Source: Gammaproteobacteria bacterium
Lineage (GTDB): Bacteria; Pseudomonadota; Gammaproteobacteria; Steroidobacterales; Steroidobacteraceae
NCBI GenBank assembly: GCA_030040575.1
Contig: JASHTK010000264.1
Span: 1 to 38,951, forward strand
Direction: 5' to 3'
DNA: 38,951 nucleotides
Part shown: piece by piece, positions 17,474-25,658 of the stretch
Numbering within the stretch: the stretch's first letter is position 1
Layout of the letters: each line of letters starts with the position of its first letter
Notes under the pieces: generated by a model
Told to the model about the DNA's origin: nothing
Database searches by the model: none
Seen by the model: the letters and a program-made list of their open reading frames with translations, nothing else
Translations under genes and position numbers: made by a program

Positions 17474-19174
17474 TCAGCGCCGCGCCACCTCGTCCCGCAG
17501 CGACCGTCGCAAGATCTTCCCGACGTTCGTCTTCGGCAGCTCGCTCCTGAAGTACACGTGCCTCGGCACCTTGTAGCCGGTGAGCGACTTGCGGCAGAAC
17601 TCGATCACGTCCCGCTCCGTGAGGGCGGGGTCCTTCCTCACGACGAACAGCGCCACCGCCTCGCCGGAGTGCGCATCCGGCTGCGCGACGGCCGCAACCT
17701 CGAGAATGCCGGGGTGCGTCGCGGCGACCTCCTCCACCTCGTTCGGGTACACGTTGAACCCGGAGACGAGGATCATGTCCTTCTTGCGGTCCTGGATGTA
17801 GACGTAGCCGCGCTCGTCCATGCGGCCGATGTCGCCCGTGCGCAGCCATCCCCCGGGGAGCATCACCTTCGCGGTCTCATCGGGCCGGTTCCAGTAGCCG
17901 CGCATGACCTGCGGGCCGCGCACGCAGATCTCGCCCGTCTCGCCGAGCGGCACGTCGCGCCCGGCGTCGTCCTTGATGCCGACCTCGGTCGATGGGATCG
18001 GCAGGCCGACCGAGCCGTTGAACTCCGCGAGCGGCGGATTGATGCACACCCCGGGGGAGGTCTCGGTGAGGCCCCACGCCTGGCAGATCGGATGCCCCGT
18101 CACCTTCCGCCAGCGCTCGGCGACCGAGGCCTGCACGGCCATGCCTCCGCCGAGCGTGATCTTCAGATGACTGAAGTCGAGCCGCGCGAATCCGCTGAGG
18201 TTGAGCAGCGCGTTGAAGAGCGTGTTGACGCCCGTGAGGCAGGCGAACGGCGTCCTGCCGAGCTCCGCCAGGAATCCCGCGAGATCCCGCGGATTGGGGA
18301 TGAGGACGTTGTGCCAGCCGAGCCGCAGGAACACCAGGCAGTTCGCGGTGAGGGCGAAGATGTGATAGAGCGGGATCGGCGTGACGACCACGCCGGGCTC
18401 GATGGGGCGCGCGCCTGGAGCTCCCGCGCGCGCCTCGAGGAAGGGGCGGATCCAGGCTTCCGCCTGCAGGACGTTGGCGCAAATGTTCCCATGCGTGAGC
18501 ACGGCGCCCTTCGCGACGCCGGTCGTGCCGCCCGTGTACTGGAGGAACGCCACGTCGTCGTGGCCGAGCTCGACCGGATCGAGCGCGAGCCCGCGCCCCG
18601 CGCGCACGGTGGCCGCGAAATCGAGCGCGCCCTCGATGCGCCAGGCGGGAACCTGCTTGCGCTTGTGGCGGACGACGTAATTGACGATCCACGACTTCGG
18701 CGCCCCGAGCCAGTCGCCGACGGCGGTGACGAGCACTCGGCGCACGCGGGTCCGCGGGAGCACCTCCGCGACGACGTGCGCGAAGTTCTCGAGAACGAGG
18801 ATCGCCGTGGCGCCGCAGTCATTGAGCTGGTGCTCGAGCTCGCGGGCCGTGTAGAGCGGATTGGTGTTGACGACGGTGAGTCCCGCGCGCAGCGCGCCGA
18901 GCGCCGCGATCGGGTACTGCAGGATGTTGGGCAGCATGACCGCGAAGCGATCCCCGCGCGCAAGGCCCGAGCGCTGCTGCAGCCAGGCGGCGAACGCGCG
19001 GGAGCGCTCGCCGAGCTCGCGGTAGCTCATCGAGCGGCCCATCTGGCTGAAGGCCGCGCGCGCGGCGAACTGCGCGAAGCTCTGCTCGGCGAGATCCTTC
19101 ACCGAGCGCAGGGCCGCCGGGTCGATCTCGGCGGGGACCCCGGGGGGATAGGCTGCGAGCCAGATCTTTTGCAT
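17474..19174 (-). CDS. fadD: Long-chain fatty acid--CoA ligase
   Basis: AMP-forming acyl-CoA synthetase that activates free fatty acids for beta-oxidation or lipid synthesis. The 566-residue length is typical. The N-terminus MQKIWLAAYPPGVPAEID is characteristic of gammaproteobacterial FadD. The ATP/AMP signature is YTGGTTGVAKGAVLTHGN; later motifs include WGLTETSPGVCINP, GYWNRPDETAKV, GWLRTGDIG and the C-terminal KMI-type region with SGFNVYPNEVE and GKILRR. tesA lies 40 bp upstream on the same strand, so a thioesterase and a ligase that act in opposite directions on acyl-CoA may share a transcript. Confidence 0.95.
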   Translation of the reverse strand: MQKIWLAAYPPGVPAEIDPAALRSVKDLAEQSFAQFAARAAFSQMGRSMSYRELGERSRAFAAWLQQRSGLARGDRFAVMLPNILQYPIAALGALRAGLTVVNTNPLYTARELEHQLNDCGATAILVLENFAHVVAEVLPRTRVRRVLVTAVGDWLGAPKSWIVNYVVRHKRKQVPAWRIEGALDFAATVRAGRGLALDPVELGHDDVAFLQYTGGTTGVAKGAVLTHGNICANVLQAEAWIRPFLEARAGAPGARPIEPGVVVTPIPLYHIFALTANCLVFLRLGWHNVLIPNPRDLAGFLAELGRTPFACLTGVNTLFNALLNLSGFARLDFSHLKITLGGGMAVQASVAERWRKVTGHPICQAWGLTETSPGVCINPPLAEFNGSVGLPIPSTEVGIKDDAGRDVPLGETGEICVRGPQVMRGYWNRPDETAKVMLPGGWLRTGDIGRMDERGYVYIQDRKKDMILVSGFNVYPNEVEEVAATHPGILEVAAVAQPDAHSGEAVALFVVRKDPALTERDVIEFCRKSLTGYKVPRHVYFRSELPKTNVGKILRRSLRDEVARR

Positions 19175-19214
19175 GTGCGGCCCCTCGGCGCCGAGTCTCC
19201 TGCAGCGGGGGCCT

Positions 19215-19847
19215 TCAGTGCAGCAGCGGCGTCAGGTGAGGCCACACCGTGTCGAGCACGGGCCCCTCGCCTGCGGCGTTCGGATGCAGGCCGTCCGCCT
19301 GCATGAGATCGGGTTGCAGCGCGACGCGCTCGAGCAGAAAGGGCACGAGCGGAACGTGCAGCTCGCCGGAGAGCTGCCCGTAGAGCGCGGCGAACGGATC
19401 CCCGTATCGCGGGCCGTAATTCGGCGGCAGTCGAATGCCGAGCAGCAGCACCTTGGCGCCCGCCCGATCGGCGAGCCGGATCATGTCGGCGAGGCGATCC
19501 CGGATGCCCTCGACGGGCAGGCCGCGCAAGCCGTCGTTCGCGCCGAGCTCGAGGATCACGACCGCCGGTCGATGCAGGCGCAGCGCGCGCGGCAAGCGCT
19601 GCAGCCCTCCGCTCGTCGTCTCGCCGCTGATGCTGGCATTCACGATGGCGTACCCGTACCCTTGAGCCTGCAACCGTCTGTTGAGCAAGGCGACCCAGCC
19701 CCGCTCGGGCGCGAGTCCGTAGGCCGCGCTGAGGCTGTCGCCGAACACCAGGATGGTGCGAGCGGGCGCGGCGGCGCCCCGCGGCCCGATGAGCACCTGG
19801 AGCCCGATGAGCAGCAAACCCGTTGCGAGCGCCCGGGCGCTCGCCAC
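19215..19847 (-). CDS. tesA: TesA, periplasmic GDSL thioesterase/lysophospholipase L1
   Basis: SGNH-hydrolase esterase exported to the periplasm, with thioesterase and lysophospholipase activities in relatives. The catalytic Ser is in FGDSLSAAYG (block I), ELGANDGLRG carries the oxyanion Gly/Asn (blocks II-III), and DGLHPN holds the Asp-His pair. The GTG at 19847 gives 210 residues with a short signal peptide (ALATGLLLIGLQVLIG...AAAP), almost exactly the length of E. coli TesA. The ATG at 19916 is possible but would overlap ybbA more deeply. As in E. coli, tesA is divergent from ybbA-ybbP, here with overlapping 5' ends. Confidence 0.92.
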   Translation of the reverse strand: MASARALATGLLLIGLQVLIGPRGAAAPARTILVFGDSLSAAYGLAPERGWVALLNRRLQAQGYGYAIVNASISGETTSGGLQRLPRALRLHRPAVVILELGANDGLRGLPVEGIRDRLADMIRLADRAGAKVLLLGIRLPPNYGPRYGDPFAALYGQLSGELHVPLVPFLLERVALQPDLMQADGLHPNAAGEGPVLDTVWPHLTPLLH

Positions 19848-20517
19848 TCGCGAGAACGTTCTCAAGGCCGCGAACCTCTGCAAGGAGGTTAGCAGCCCGG
19901 AGGGGAAGCTGACCATCGTGCGCGACGTGTCGATCGAGATCGGGGCCGGCGAGTCGGTTGCGATCGTCGGCCCCTCGGGCGCGGGCAAGTCGACGCTGCT
20001 CGCCCTGCTCGCGGGGCTCGATACCCCGACCTCCGGAGGGGTCTGGCTCGCCGGCGAGGATCTGACGCGCCTCGACGAGGATGGGCGCGCGCGGCTGCGC
20101 GCGCAGCGCGTCGGCTTCGTGTTCCAGGCCTTCCACCTCATCCCGGCGCTCACGGCGCTCGAGAACGTGATCCTGCCGCTCGAGCTCGCCGGGCGCTCCG
20201 ATGCGCGCCGCGCGGCGCTCGAGGCGCTCGAGCGCGTCGGCCTCGCGGCGCGCACCGGGCATTATCCGCGGCAGCTCTCCGGTGGCGAGCAGCAGCGCGT
20301 TGCGCTCGCGCGCGCGTTCGTCACGCGGCCCGCCGTGCTGTTCGCGGACGAGCCGACCGGCAATCTCGACACGGTGACCGGCGGGCAGGTGGCGGAGCTG
20401 CTCTTCGGTCTCAACGAGCAGTCGCGCACGACGCTCGTGCTCGTCACCCACGAGCGCAGCCTCGCCGCGCGCTGCGGGCGCATCCTGCACATGGATGCGG
20501 GGCGGGTGATGACATGA
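19807..20517 (+). CDS. ybbA: ABC transporter ATP-binding protein, YbbA family
   Basis: ATPase subunit of a MacB/LolD-like ABC system that works with the permease encoded just downstream. The 236-residue product has Walker A GPSGAGKS, Q-loop region FVFQAFHLIPALTALENV, signature LSGGEQQRVALARA, Walker B VLFADEPTGNLD and the H-loop TLVLVTHERS. The start at ATG 19807 has GGAG 4 nt upstream and gives a length close to E. coli YbbA (228); the ORF track's 19753 start runs further into tesA. The 5' end overlaps tesA by about 40 bp on the opposite strand. Substrate is unknown. Confidence 0.92.
   Translation: MSSKPVASARALATRENVLKAANLCKEVSSPEGKLTIVRDVSIEIGAGESVAIVGPSGAGKSTLLALLAGLDTPTSGGVWLAGEDLTRLDEDGRARLRAQRVGFVFQAFHLIPALTALENVILPLELAGRSDARRAALEALERVGLAARTGHYPRQLSGGEQQRVALARAFVTRPAVLFADEPTGNLDTVTGGQVAELLFGLNEQSRTTLVLVTHERSLAARCGRILHMDAGRVMT
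19852..19863. promoter_or_regulatory. 12-bp perfect palindrome in the tesA/ybbA start region
   Basis: GAGAACGTTCTC is a perfect palindrome 5 bp upstream of the tesA GTG and inside the first codons of ybbA. Its position between divergent starts would suit an operator that affects both genes, but no regulator is known for it. Confidence 0.3.
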
Positions 20518-20554
20518 GGCGCGGCGCGAGCGGCCGCGATGCGGGAGTCCTCGG

Positions 20555-23044
20555 GTGCGCGCCTTAGCGCTCGCACTGCGCGGCTTCGCGCGCGAGTGGC
20601 GCTCCGGAGCGCTCGGCGTCCTGCTTCTCGCCCTCACGACCGCCGTCGCGGCGCTGACCGGCGTCGGCTTCCTGGTGGAGCGCGTGGCGAGCGCCGTCGC
20701 CGAGCAGGCCACTCAAGTGCTCGCGGCCGACTTGCGGCTGCGGTCCACCGAGCCCATCGGCCCGGCGGACTTTCAGGAGGCGGCGCGCCGCGGGGTGCGC
20801 TCCGCGCGCACGGTCTCGATGCTGAGCGTCGTGTTCCTCGGCGATCGCAGCGAGCTCTCCGATCTCGAGGCCGTCTCCGCGGGTTACCCGCTGCGGGGGA
20901 CGCTCAAGGTCGCGCGCGAGCCCTTCGCGGTCGGCTCGCCGGCGAGCGGCATCCCCGGGCGCGGTGAGGCATGGCCGAGCTCGAAGCTGCTCGCGACGCT
21001 CGGAGGTGCGCTCGGCTCGACGCTCTCGATCGGCGCGGCGAACTTCCGCGTGACGCGCGTGCTCATCTCGCGGCCCGACCAGGGCGGGGACTTCACCGAG
21101 CTCGCCCCGAGTATCGTCCTCAACGCGGACGACCTGCCCGCCACCGGGCTCATCCTGCCGGGAAGCCGCGTGACCTACGCCGCCTTGTTCGCCGCGGACC
21201 GGGCGCGCATCGAGGACTTCCGCCAGTGGCTCGCCGCGCACCGCAGGCCCGGGGAGGGGCTGCGCGACATCGCCGAGGCGAGCCCGCAGATCGAGAACGC
21301 GGTGGACCGGGCGGGCCGGTTCCTCGAGCTCGCGAGCCTCGCGAGCGTGCTGCTGTGCTCGATCGCGGTCGCGATGTCCGCGCGGCAGTACGTGCGCCAG
21401 CACCTCGATTCCGTCGCGCTGATGAAGACCCTCGGGGCGACGCGGGCGCTCACGCTGAGCGTGAGCCTCATCGAGCTCCTGCTGGTCGCGGTGGCCGCGG
21501 CGCTCGCCGGCTCGGCGATCGGCTTCGCCGCCGAGCAGTGGCTGCTGCACGTCCTGCGGGGACTGATCAACGCCGAGCTGCCGCCCGCCGACCTCGCGCC
21601 GCTCGGCATGGGATTCCTCGCGGCACTCGCGGTGCTCGCGGGGTTCGCGCTGCCCCCCCTCCTGCAGCTCTCGCGCGTGCCGCCGCTGCGCGTCCTGCGG
21701 CGCGACGTGGGGCCCCCGCCGCTGCTCGTGCTGCTCGCCTTCGGTCCCGCGGCCGCCGCCGTGATCGCCCTCCTCTACTGGGCGGTGCGGGACCTCGGGC
21801 TGGTCCGCGATGCGCTCCTCGGCTTGAGCGGGTTCACGCTGGTGCTGGTCGCGGCGGGCCTCGCGCTCGTGCTCGCGGCCGGACGGCTGCGCGGGCGCGT
21901 GGGCGTCGCCTGGCGCTACGGCATCGCGAACCTCAGCCGGCGCCGCGCGGACAGCCTCGTGCAGATCGTCGCCTTCGGCACCGGACTGATGGCGCTGCTG
22001 CTGCTCGGGCTCGTGCGCGGGGATCTCGAGAGCGACTGGCGCCGGACGCTGCCCGCCGACGCGCCGAATTACTTCTTCATCAACATTCCGCCCGCCGACC
22101 GCGACGCCTTCGTCGAGTTCCTCGAGGCCCGGGGCGCGAAGCTCTCGCGCATGCTCCCGATGCTGCGCGGGCGACTGACCGAGATCAACGGCCTGCCGGT
22201 CGAGCGCCGCGCGTTCCGCCGGGGCGAGGGACCGGGGTTTGCGGATCGCGAGCAGAACCTCACCTGGACGGCGACGCTCGGCGCGAGCAACCGCGTCGTC
22301 GCCGGACGATGGTGGACGGCGCAGGATGAGGGCAAGCCGCTCGTATCGCTCGCGACGGAGTTCCAGCGGTCCCTCGGACTGCGCATCGGGGACCGGCTCA
22401 CCTTTGATGTCGGCGGCGAGCCCTTCACCGTGACCGTCGCCAATCTTCGCGAGGTCAAGTGGGACAGCTTCCAGCCGAACTTCTTCATCGTGTTCGCCCC
22501 CGGAGTGCTCGACGCGGCGGCGGGCACGTACCTCACGAGCGCGTACTTCCATCCCGCGCAGGGCGCGGCGCTCGCCGAGCTCGCGCGCCGCTTCCCGAGC
22601 GTGTCGATCTTCGACGTGGACGACCTGCTCGAGCAGGTCCGCTCGCTCATCGACAAGGCGATCCTCGCCGTGCAGAGCGTGTTCGCCTTCACGCTCTTCG
22701 CGGGGCTCACCGTGCTGCTCGCCGCCGTGCAGGCGAGCCGCGACGAGCGCCGCTACGAGAGCGCGATGCTGCGGACGCTCGGGGCGAGCGCGGGCACGGT
22801 GCTGCAGGGCGTGCTCGCGGAGTTCGCGACGGTCGGGCTGCTCGCGGGCCTCCTCGCAGCCGGGGGCGCATCGCTCGCCGGAGCGTTCGTCGCCGCGCGC
22901 ATCCTGCAGGTGCCGTACGCGCTCGATCCGACCGTGTTCCTCGTCGGGCTCGCGGGCGGAGCCGTGCTGGTCGGGGCAAGCGGGTGGCTCGCGACGCGAG
23001 CGGCGGTCGCGCAGCCGCCGCTCGCCACGCTTCGCGCCGGCTGA
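20555..23044 (+). CDS. ybbP: ABC transporter permease, YbbP family (two FtsX domains)
   Basis: Large inner-membrane permease of 829 residues, similar to E. coli YbbP (804). It has an N-terminal membrane segment (GALGVLLLALTTAVAALTGVG), a periplasmic MacB-like domain, and a cluster of membrane helices with SVALMKTLGATRALTLSVSL. A further helical pair is followed by a second periplasmic domain and a C-terminal FtsX unit (YESAMLRTLGASAGTVLQGV). The LxTLGA motifs mark the coupling segments that contact the ATPase. It starts with GTG 37 bp after ybbA, so the two are one unit. Family members are proposed exporters or lipid-associated transporters; the substrate is not known. Confidence 0.92.
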   Translation: MRALALALRGFAREWRSGALGVLLLALTTAVAALTGVGFLVERVASAVAEQATQVLAADLRLRSTEPIGPADFQEAARRGVRSARTVSMLSVVFLGDRSELSDLEAVSAGYPLRGTLKVAREPFAVGSPASGIPGRGEAWPSSKLLATLGGALGSTLSIGAANFRVTRVLISRPDQGGDFTELAPSIVLNADDLPATGLILPGSRVTYAALFAADRARIEDFRQWLAAHRRPGEGLRDIAEASPQIENAVDRAGRFLELASLASVLLCSIAVAMSARQYVRQHLDSVALMKTLGATRALTLSVSLIELLLVAVAAALAGSAIGFAAEQWLLHVLRGLINAELPPADLAPLGMGFLAALAVLAGFALPPLLQLSRVPPLRVLRRDVGPPPLLVLLAFGPAAAAVIALLYWAVRDLGLVRDALLGLSGFTLVLVAAGLALVLAAGRLRGRVGVAWRYGIANLSRRRADSLVQIVAFGTGLMALLLLGLVRGDLESDWRRTLPADAPNYFFINIPPADRDAFVEFLEARGAKLSRMLPMLRGRLTEINGLPVERRAFRRGEGPGFADREQNLTWTATLGASNRVVAGRWWTAQDEGKPLVSLATEFQRSLGLRIGDRLTFDVGGEPFTVTVANLREVKWDSFQPNFFIVFAPGVLDAAAGTYLTSAYFHPAQGAALAELARRFPSVSIFDVDDLLEQVRSLIDKAILAVQSVFAFTLFAGLTVLLAAVQASRDERRYESAMLRTLGASAGTVLQGVLAEFATVGLLAGLLAAGGASLAGAFVAARILQVPYALDPTVFLVGLAGGAVLVGASGWLATRAAVAQPPLATLRAG

Positions 23045-23066
23045 GACGGCGCGGCGCGCGGCGGCC

Positions 23067-23103
23067 GCCCGCGGTCACCTCTCCCGGTGAGCGCCCGCGG
23101 TCA
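23067..23103. repeat. 11-bp direct repeat and small hairpin between convergent genes
   Basis: GCCCGCGGTCA occurs at 23067-23077 and 23093-23103; between and partly overlapping them TCACC and GGTGA can pair around a 6-nt loop. The second copy includes the stop codon of the minus-strand gene. It may help end transcription from both sides, but no T-run is present. Confidence 0.3.
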
Positions 23104-23991
23104 GTGCGCGATCCCGATCGCGACCCACGAGTCGGGCACCGGATCCCCGCGCCAGGTGAGCCCCTCGATGGTGAACTGATAGTTGCCCGGCCCGAGCGCG
23201 GAGCTGTTGATCGCCATGCGCAGGTAGCCGTTCGAGTCCTTCGCGAGATGGTTGATGATCGCGACGCGGCCCTGATCGATCCGGTCGATCGTGACGCGAT
23301 ATTCCTGATAGGGCGAGCGGCTGAGGTCGAGCAGCAGATCGGCGAGTTGCGCCTCCTCGCCGCCGATCACCACCGCCGGCGAGGACGAGGCGCCCTCGCG
23401 GCTCGGCAGCACGCGGATGGTCCGGGTGCTCGTCGCGGGCTCGAGCGGCTGCTCGGCGATCTGCTCGTTGAGCGCCGCGATGGTGCGGCCCTGCGCGGCG
23501 CGGCCGCGCGCGAGGCCGACGGCCGTGAGGAGCAGGATCAGCACGGCGACGCCGAGACCGATCGGCAGCAGCGGGTTGTGCCAGAATCGCGGCGGCGGCT
23601 CCTGCCACGGCTCGGGCTTGCCGCTCGCCTCGAGCAGCCGCAGCCCGGCATTCACGCGGTCCGGCAGGCCGATCTCATCGAGCAGCTCGGGATGCTCCTT
23701 GCAGAAGCGCTCAAACTCCGTCGCCCCCTTGACGGGGAGCTTGCCGGACAGGTAGCGCTCGACGATCTGGTTGCGCGCAATGAAATCGCGGTCCATGGCG
23801 GGGGCGACCGGCGCCTGCGTCGCCGGTGCGCTCGGCGGGACCGCCGCGCTCGGTGCCGCCGTCGCAAGCGAAGCGACGGTCGCCGGCGCCTCGCGGGCGG
23901 GCGGTCTCGGACTGGGGCGTGCGGAGTCGGGCTCGTTCGGGACGGGATCGGGCGTCAGAGGCTCGAATTGAGGGCGAGAGGCAGCTTCCAT
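23101..23991 (-). CDS. Membrane-anchored hypothetical protein with anti-sigma-like head
   Basis: A 296-residue protein I cannot name. Residues 1-65 are Pro/Ala-rich and disordered. Residues 66-125 (DRDFIARNQIVERYLSGKLP...FERFCKEHPELLDEIGL) resemble the short helical head seen in anti-sigma-type proteins (IVERYLxGxLPxxExxxFE). One membrane segment covers about 140-161. The C-terminal 130 residues are predicted periplasmic and rich in beta strands (VVIGGEEAQLADLLLDL...YRVTIDRIDQGRV...YQFTIEGLTW). Topology therefore is cytoplasmic head, single TM, periplasmic sensor-like domain. The in-frame Met66 at 23796 could be the true start. It converges with ybbP and lies beside no sigma-factor gene. Confidence 0.65.
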   Translation of the reverse strand: MEAASRPQFEPLTPDPVPNEPDSARPSPRPPAREAPATVASLATAAPSAAVPPSAPATQAPVAPAMDRDFIARNQIVERYLSGKLPVKGATEFERFCKEHPELLDEIGLPDRVNAGLRLLEASGKPEPWQEPPPRFWHNPLLPIGLGVAVLILLLTAVGLARGRAAQGRTIAALNEQIAEQPLEPATSTRTIRVLPSREGASSSPAVVIGGEEAQLADLLLDLSRSPYQEYRVTIDRIDQGRVAIINHLAKDSNGYLRMAINSSALGPGNYQFTIEGLTWRGDPVPDSWVAIGIAH

Positions 23992-24301
23992 AGTTTCGGT
24001 TCCGTGGACGGATCGAGCCTGCGCGCCTTCGGCGCGAGGAGGAGCGGCTTGCGCCGCTCATCCGCAAGGGTCCGTCGCAAAAACGCGGTTCGCCACTCCG
24101 GCCGCAAGCCGATCACTGCCCACGGGAGCCCTCGCGGCCGCTGCGCGCAGCGTCCGGGCGAATCGTGCGGTTTGTCCATCACCCGTCTCAAGGGCATCGA
24201 AGGGTGCGCTTTCGGTCCGGCCTCGCTCGCCGGGGTGCCGCTATCCTGCAGCGCGGCGAGCTTCGCACCTGCGTGCTGGCTCACAGATCTCGCCACTCGG
24301 C
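23992..24301. other. Intergenic region of about 310 bp with REP-like hairpins
   Basis: The gap lies between the amine-oxidase stop and the start of the membrane-anchored protein, both on the minus strand. It holds the two hairpins described separately near 24022-24059; the rest shows no convincing gene or promoter. The track ORFs crossing it (such as 23955-24707) run into flanking genes in other frames. Confidence 0.5.
24022..24059. repeat. Paired GC hairpins resembling a REP element
   Basis: Two perfect hairpins sit side by side: CGCGCC-TTC-GGCGCG (24022-24036) and GAGCGGC-TTGC-GCCGCTC (24042-24059). The second, preceded by GGAG, resembles the repetitive extragenic palindromes of Pseudomonas and Xanthomonas, which typically read GTAGGAGCGGCTT.... 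On the minus strand its loop is GCAA, a stable GNRA tetraloop. No second copy is in the window, so repetitiveness is inference. Confidence 0.4.
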
Positions 24302-25639
24302 TCAAACTGCGAACTGCTTCGCATTGCGCAATCTCTCGAGGATCTCGCCTGCCGCGCGCTGCCCGCTCTTGAGGGCCGCCTCGACGGTTCCCATCTCGGA
24401 CGCGCTCGCCGCCTCGCCGGCGAAGAACAGGCGGTCGCGGAGCGGGCGGGCGAGGGCCTCGGGCGCGCCGAGCCCTCCCACCGTGACGTAGCTGTAGGCG
24501 CCCCGAGCGTATGGATCCTGCTGCCAGTCGTGGACGTACGAGGCGGCGAGCTCGTCGCGCACGTCCGCTCCAACGCCGAATGCGCTCTGCACGGACTGAA
24601 GGGCGTGCTCGACGACTTCCGAGAGCGCTGCGCCCTCGAGGCGCCGGGCGCGGGGACCGCCGGCCCATGCGGTCAGGAGCGGCGCGCGGGCGGGCAGCGG
24701 CGTCCACAGGGTCGGGAATGGAGCCTCGGGCGCATGGACGAATCCCGCGTCCTCGAATCGCCCGCCCGCGAGCGCCTGCCAGAACGGCCGGCGAAAGCGC
24801 AGGAGCACCTTGACCACCGGACCCGGCGCGAGGGCGCCGAGGGCCTTCGCCTTCTCATCGAGCGGCGGCGTGAAGCGCACGGCGCCGGGAGCGCCGGGCG
24901 GCCGCTGCAGCACGCCGAGCGGCAACGTGACGAGCGCGCAGCGGGCGGCGGCGCGAACAGGTCCCGCGGGCGAGGACGCCTCGATCCGCACCTCCTCGCC
25001 GGTCCAGTCCACGGACTCGACGACGGTCTGCAGCCGCAGAAAGGTGTCGGCGCCCTCGAGCGAGTGCGCGAGCTGCGCCATGAGCGCGCCGTAGCCCGAC
25101 GCGGGCCGGCGCTGTGCGCCGTCCATGGCGCTCCACTCGCGCGCGATGGCCCGCACGCTCGCGCGCCGCGGATCGGCGGCGTCAAATCCCTCGACCATCA
25201 TCCGCGCCGACGCACAGGCCGCCCGCAGCGTGGGATCGCTTGCGTGGCGGGCGAGAAAGTCCTCGACGGAGAGATCCTCCTCGCCGAGAGATGCGACCCG
25301 TTGCATCAGCCTGTCGACGTCACCGAACGCATTCCCGCGGGGGCTCAGCCGGCCGTCGCGCATCATCCAGCGGCTTCCGGCCGTATCGAGGGCGCTTGCG
25401 CCCGCTCGCCGCAGCAGCTCGCAGGTCGCGGGAGCGCTGCCGTGGATGAACTCGGCGCCGAGCTCGACAGGAAAGGCGAGCGCCGGATCGGCGACCGTCA
25501 AGATCCTCCCGCCGATGCGATCGCGAGCCTCGAGAATCAGCACCGAGCGGCCGGAGTCGGCGAGGGCTCGTGCGGCGCTCAGTCCCGCGGCGCCGGCGCC
25601 GAGCACGGCCACGTCCGCCGCGCGCGAGGACTGCCTCAT
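24302..25639 (-). CDS. FAD-dependent amine oxidase family protein
   Basis: A 445-residue flavoprotein of the monoamine oxidase/polyamine oxidase type. The FAD dinucleotide-binding fold opens near the N-terminus as GAGAAGLSAARALADSG with the distal acidic residue in LILEARDRIGGR. The family's closing FAD-contact motif LFFAGEAAS lies near the C-terminus, with GTVEAALKSGQRAA after it. No signal peptide is seen. Members oxidise primary or secondary amines to aldehyde or imine with H2O2; the substrate here cannot be predicted. The gene is 19 bp downstream of the EAL-domain gene on the same strand, so the two may be co-transcribed. Confidence 0.88.
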   Translation of the reverse strand: MRQSSRAADVAVLGAGAAGLSAARALADSGRSVLILEARDRIGGRILTVADPALAFPVELGAEFIHGSAPATCELLRRAGASALDTAGSRWMMRDGRLSPRGNAFGDVDRLMQRVASLGEEDLSVEDFLARHASDPTLRAACASARMMVEGFDAADPRRASVRAIAREWSAMDGAQRRPASGYGALMAQLAHSLEGADTFLRLQTVVESVDWTGEEVRIEASSPAGPVRAAARCALVTLPLGVLQRPPGAPGAVRFTPPLDEKAKALGALAPGPVVKVLLRFRRPFWQALAGGRFEDAGFVHAPEAPFPTLWTPLPARAPLLTAWAGGPRARRLEGAALSEVVEHALQSVQSAFGVGADVRDELAASYVHDWQQDPYARGAYSYVTVGGLGAPEALARPLRDRLFFAGEAASASEMGTVEAALKSGQRAAGEILERLRNAKQFAV

Positions 25640-25658
25640 CGCGCAAGCTTAGCGCCGA

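Noticed and set aside
17558-19306. 582-codon plus-strand ORF opposite fadD
   Set aside because: Mirror frame of fadD; no family motif.
20564-22552. 662-codon minus-strand ORF opposite ybbP
   Set aside because: Mirror frame of a membrane permease; charged, repetitive composition and no domain.
23955-24707. 250-codon minus-strand ORF bridging the amine oxidase start-side gap
   Set aside because: Overlaps the amine oxidase in another frame, and its tail only translates the REP-like hairpins.
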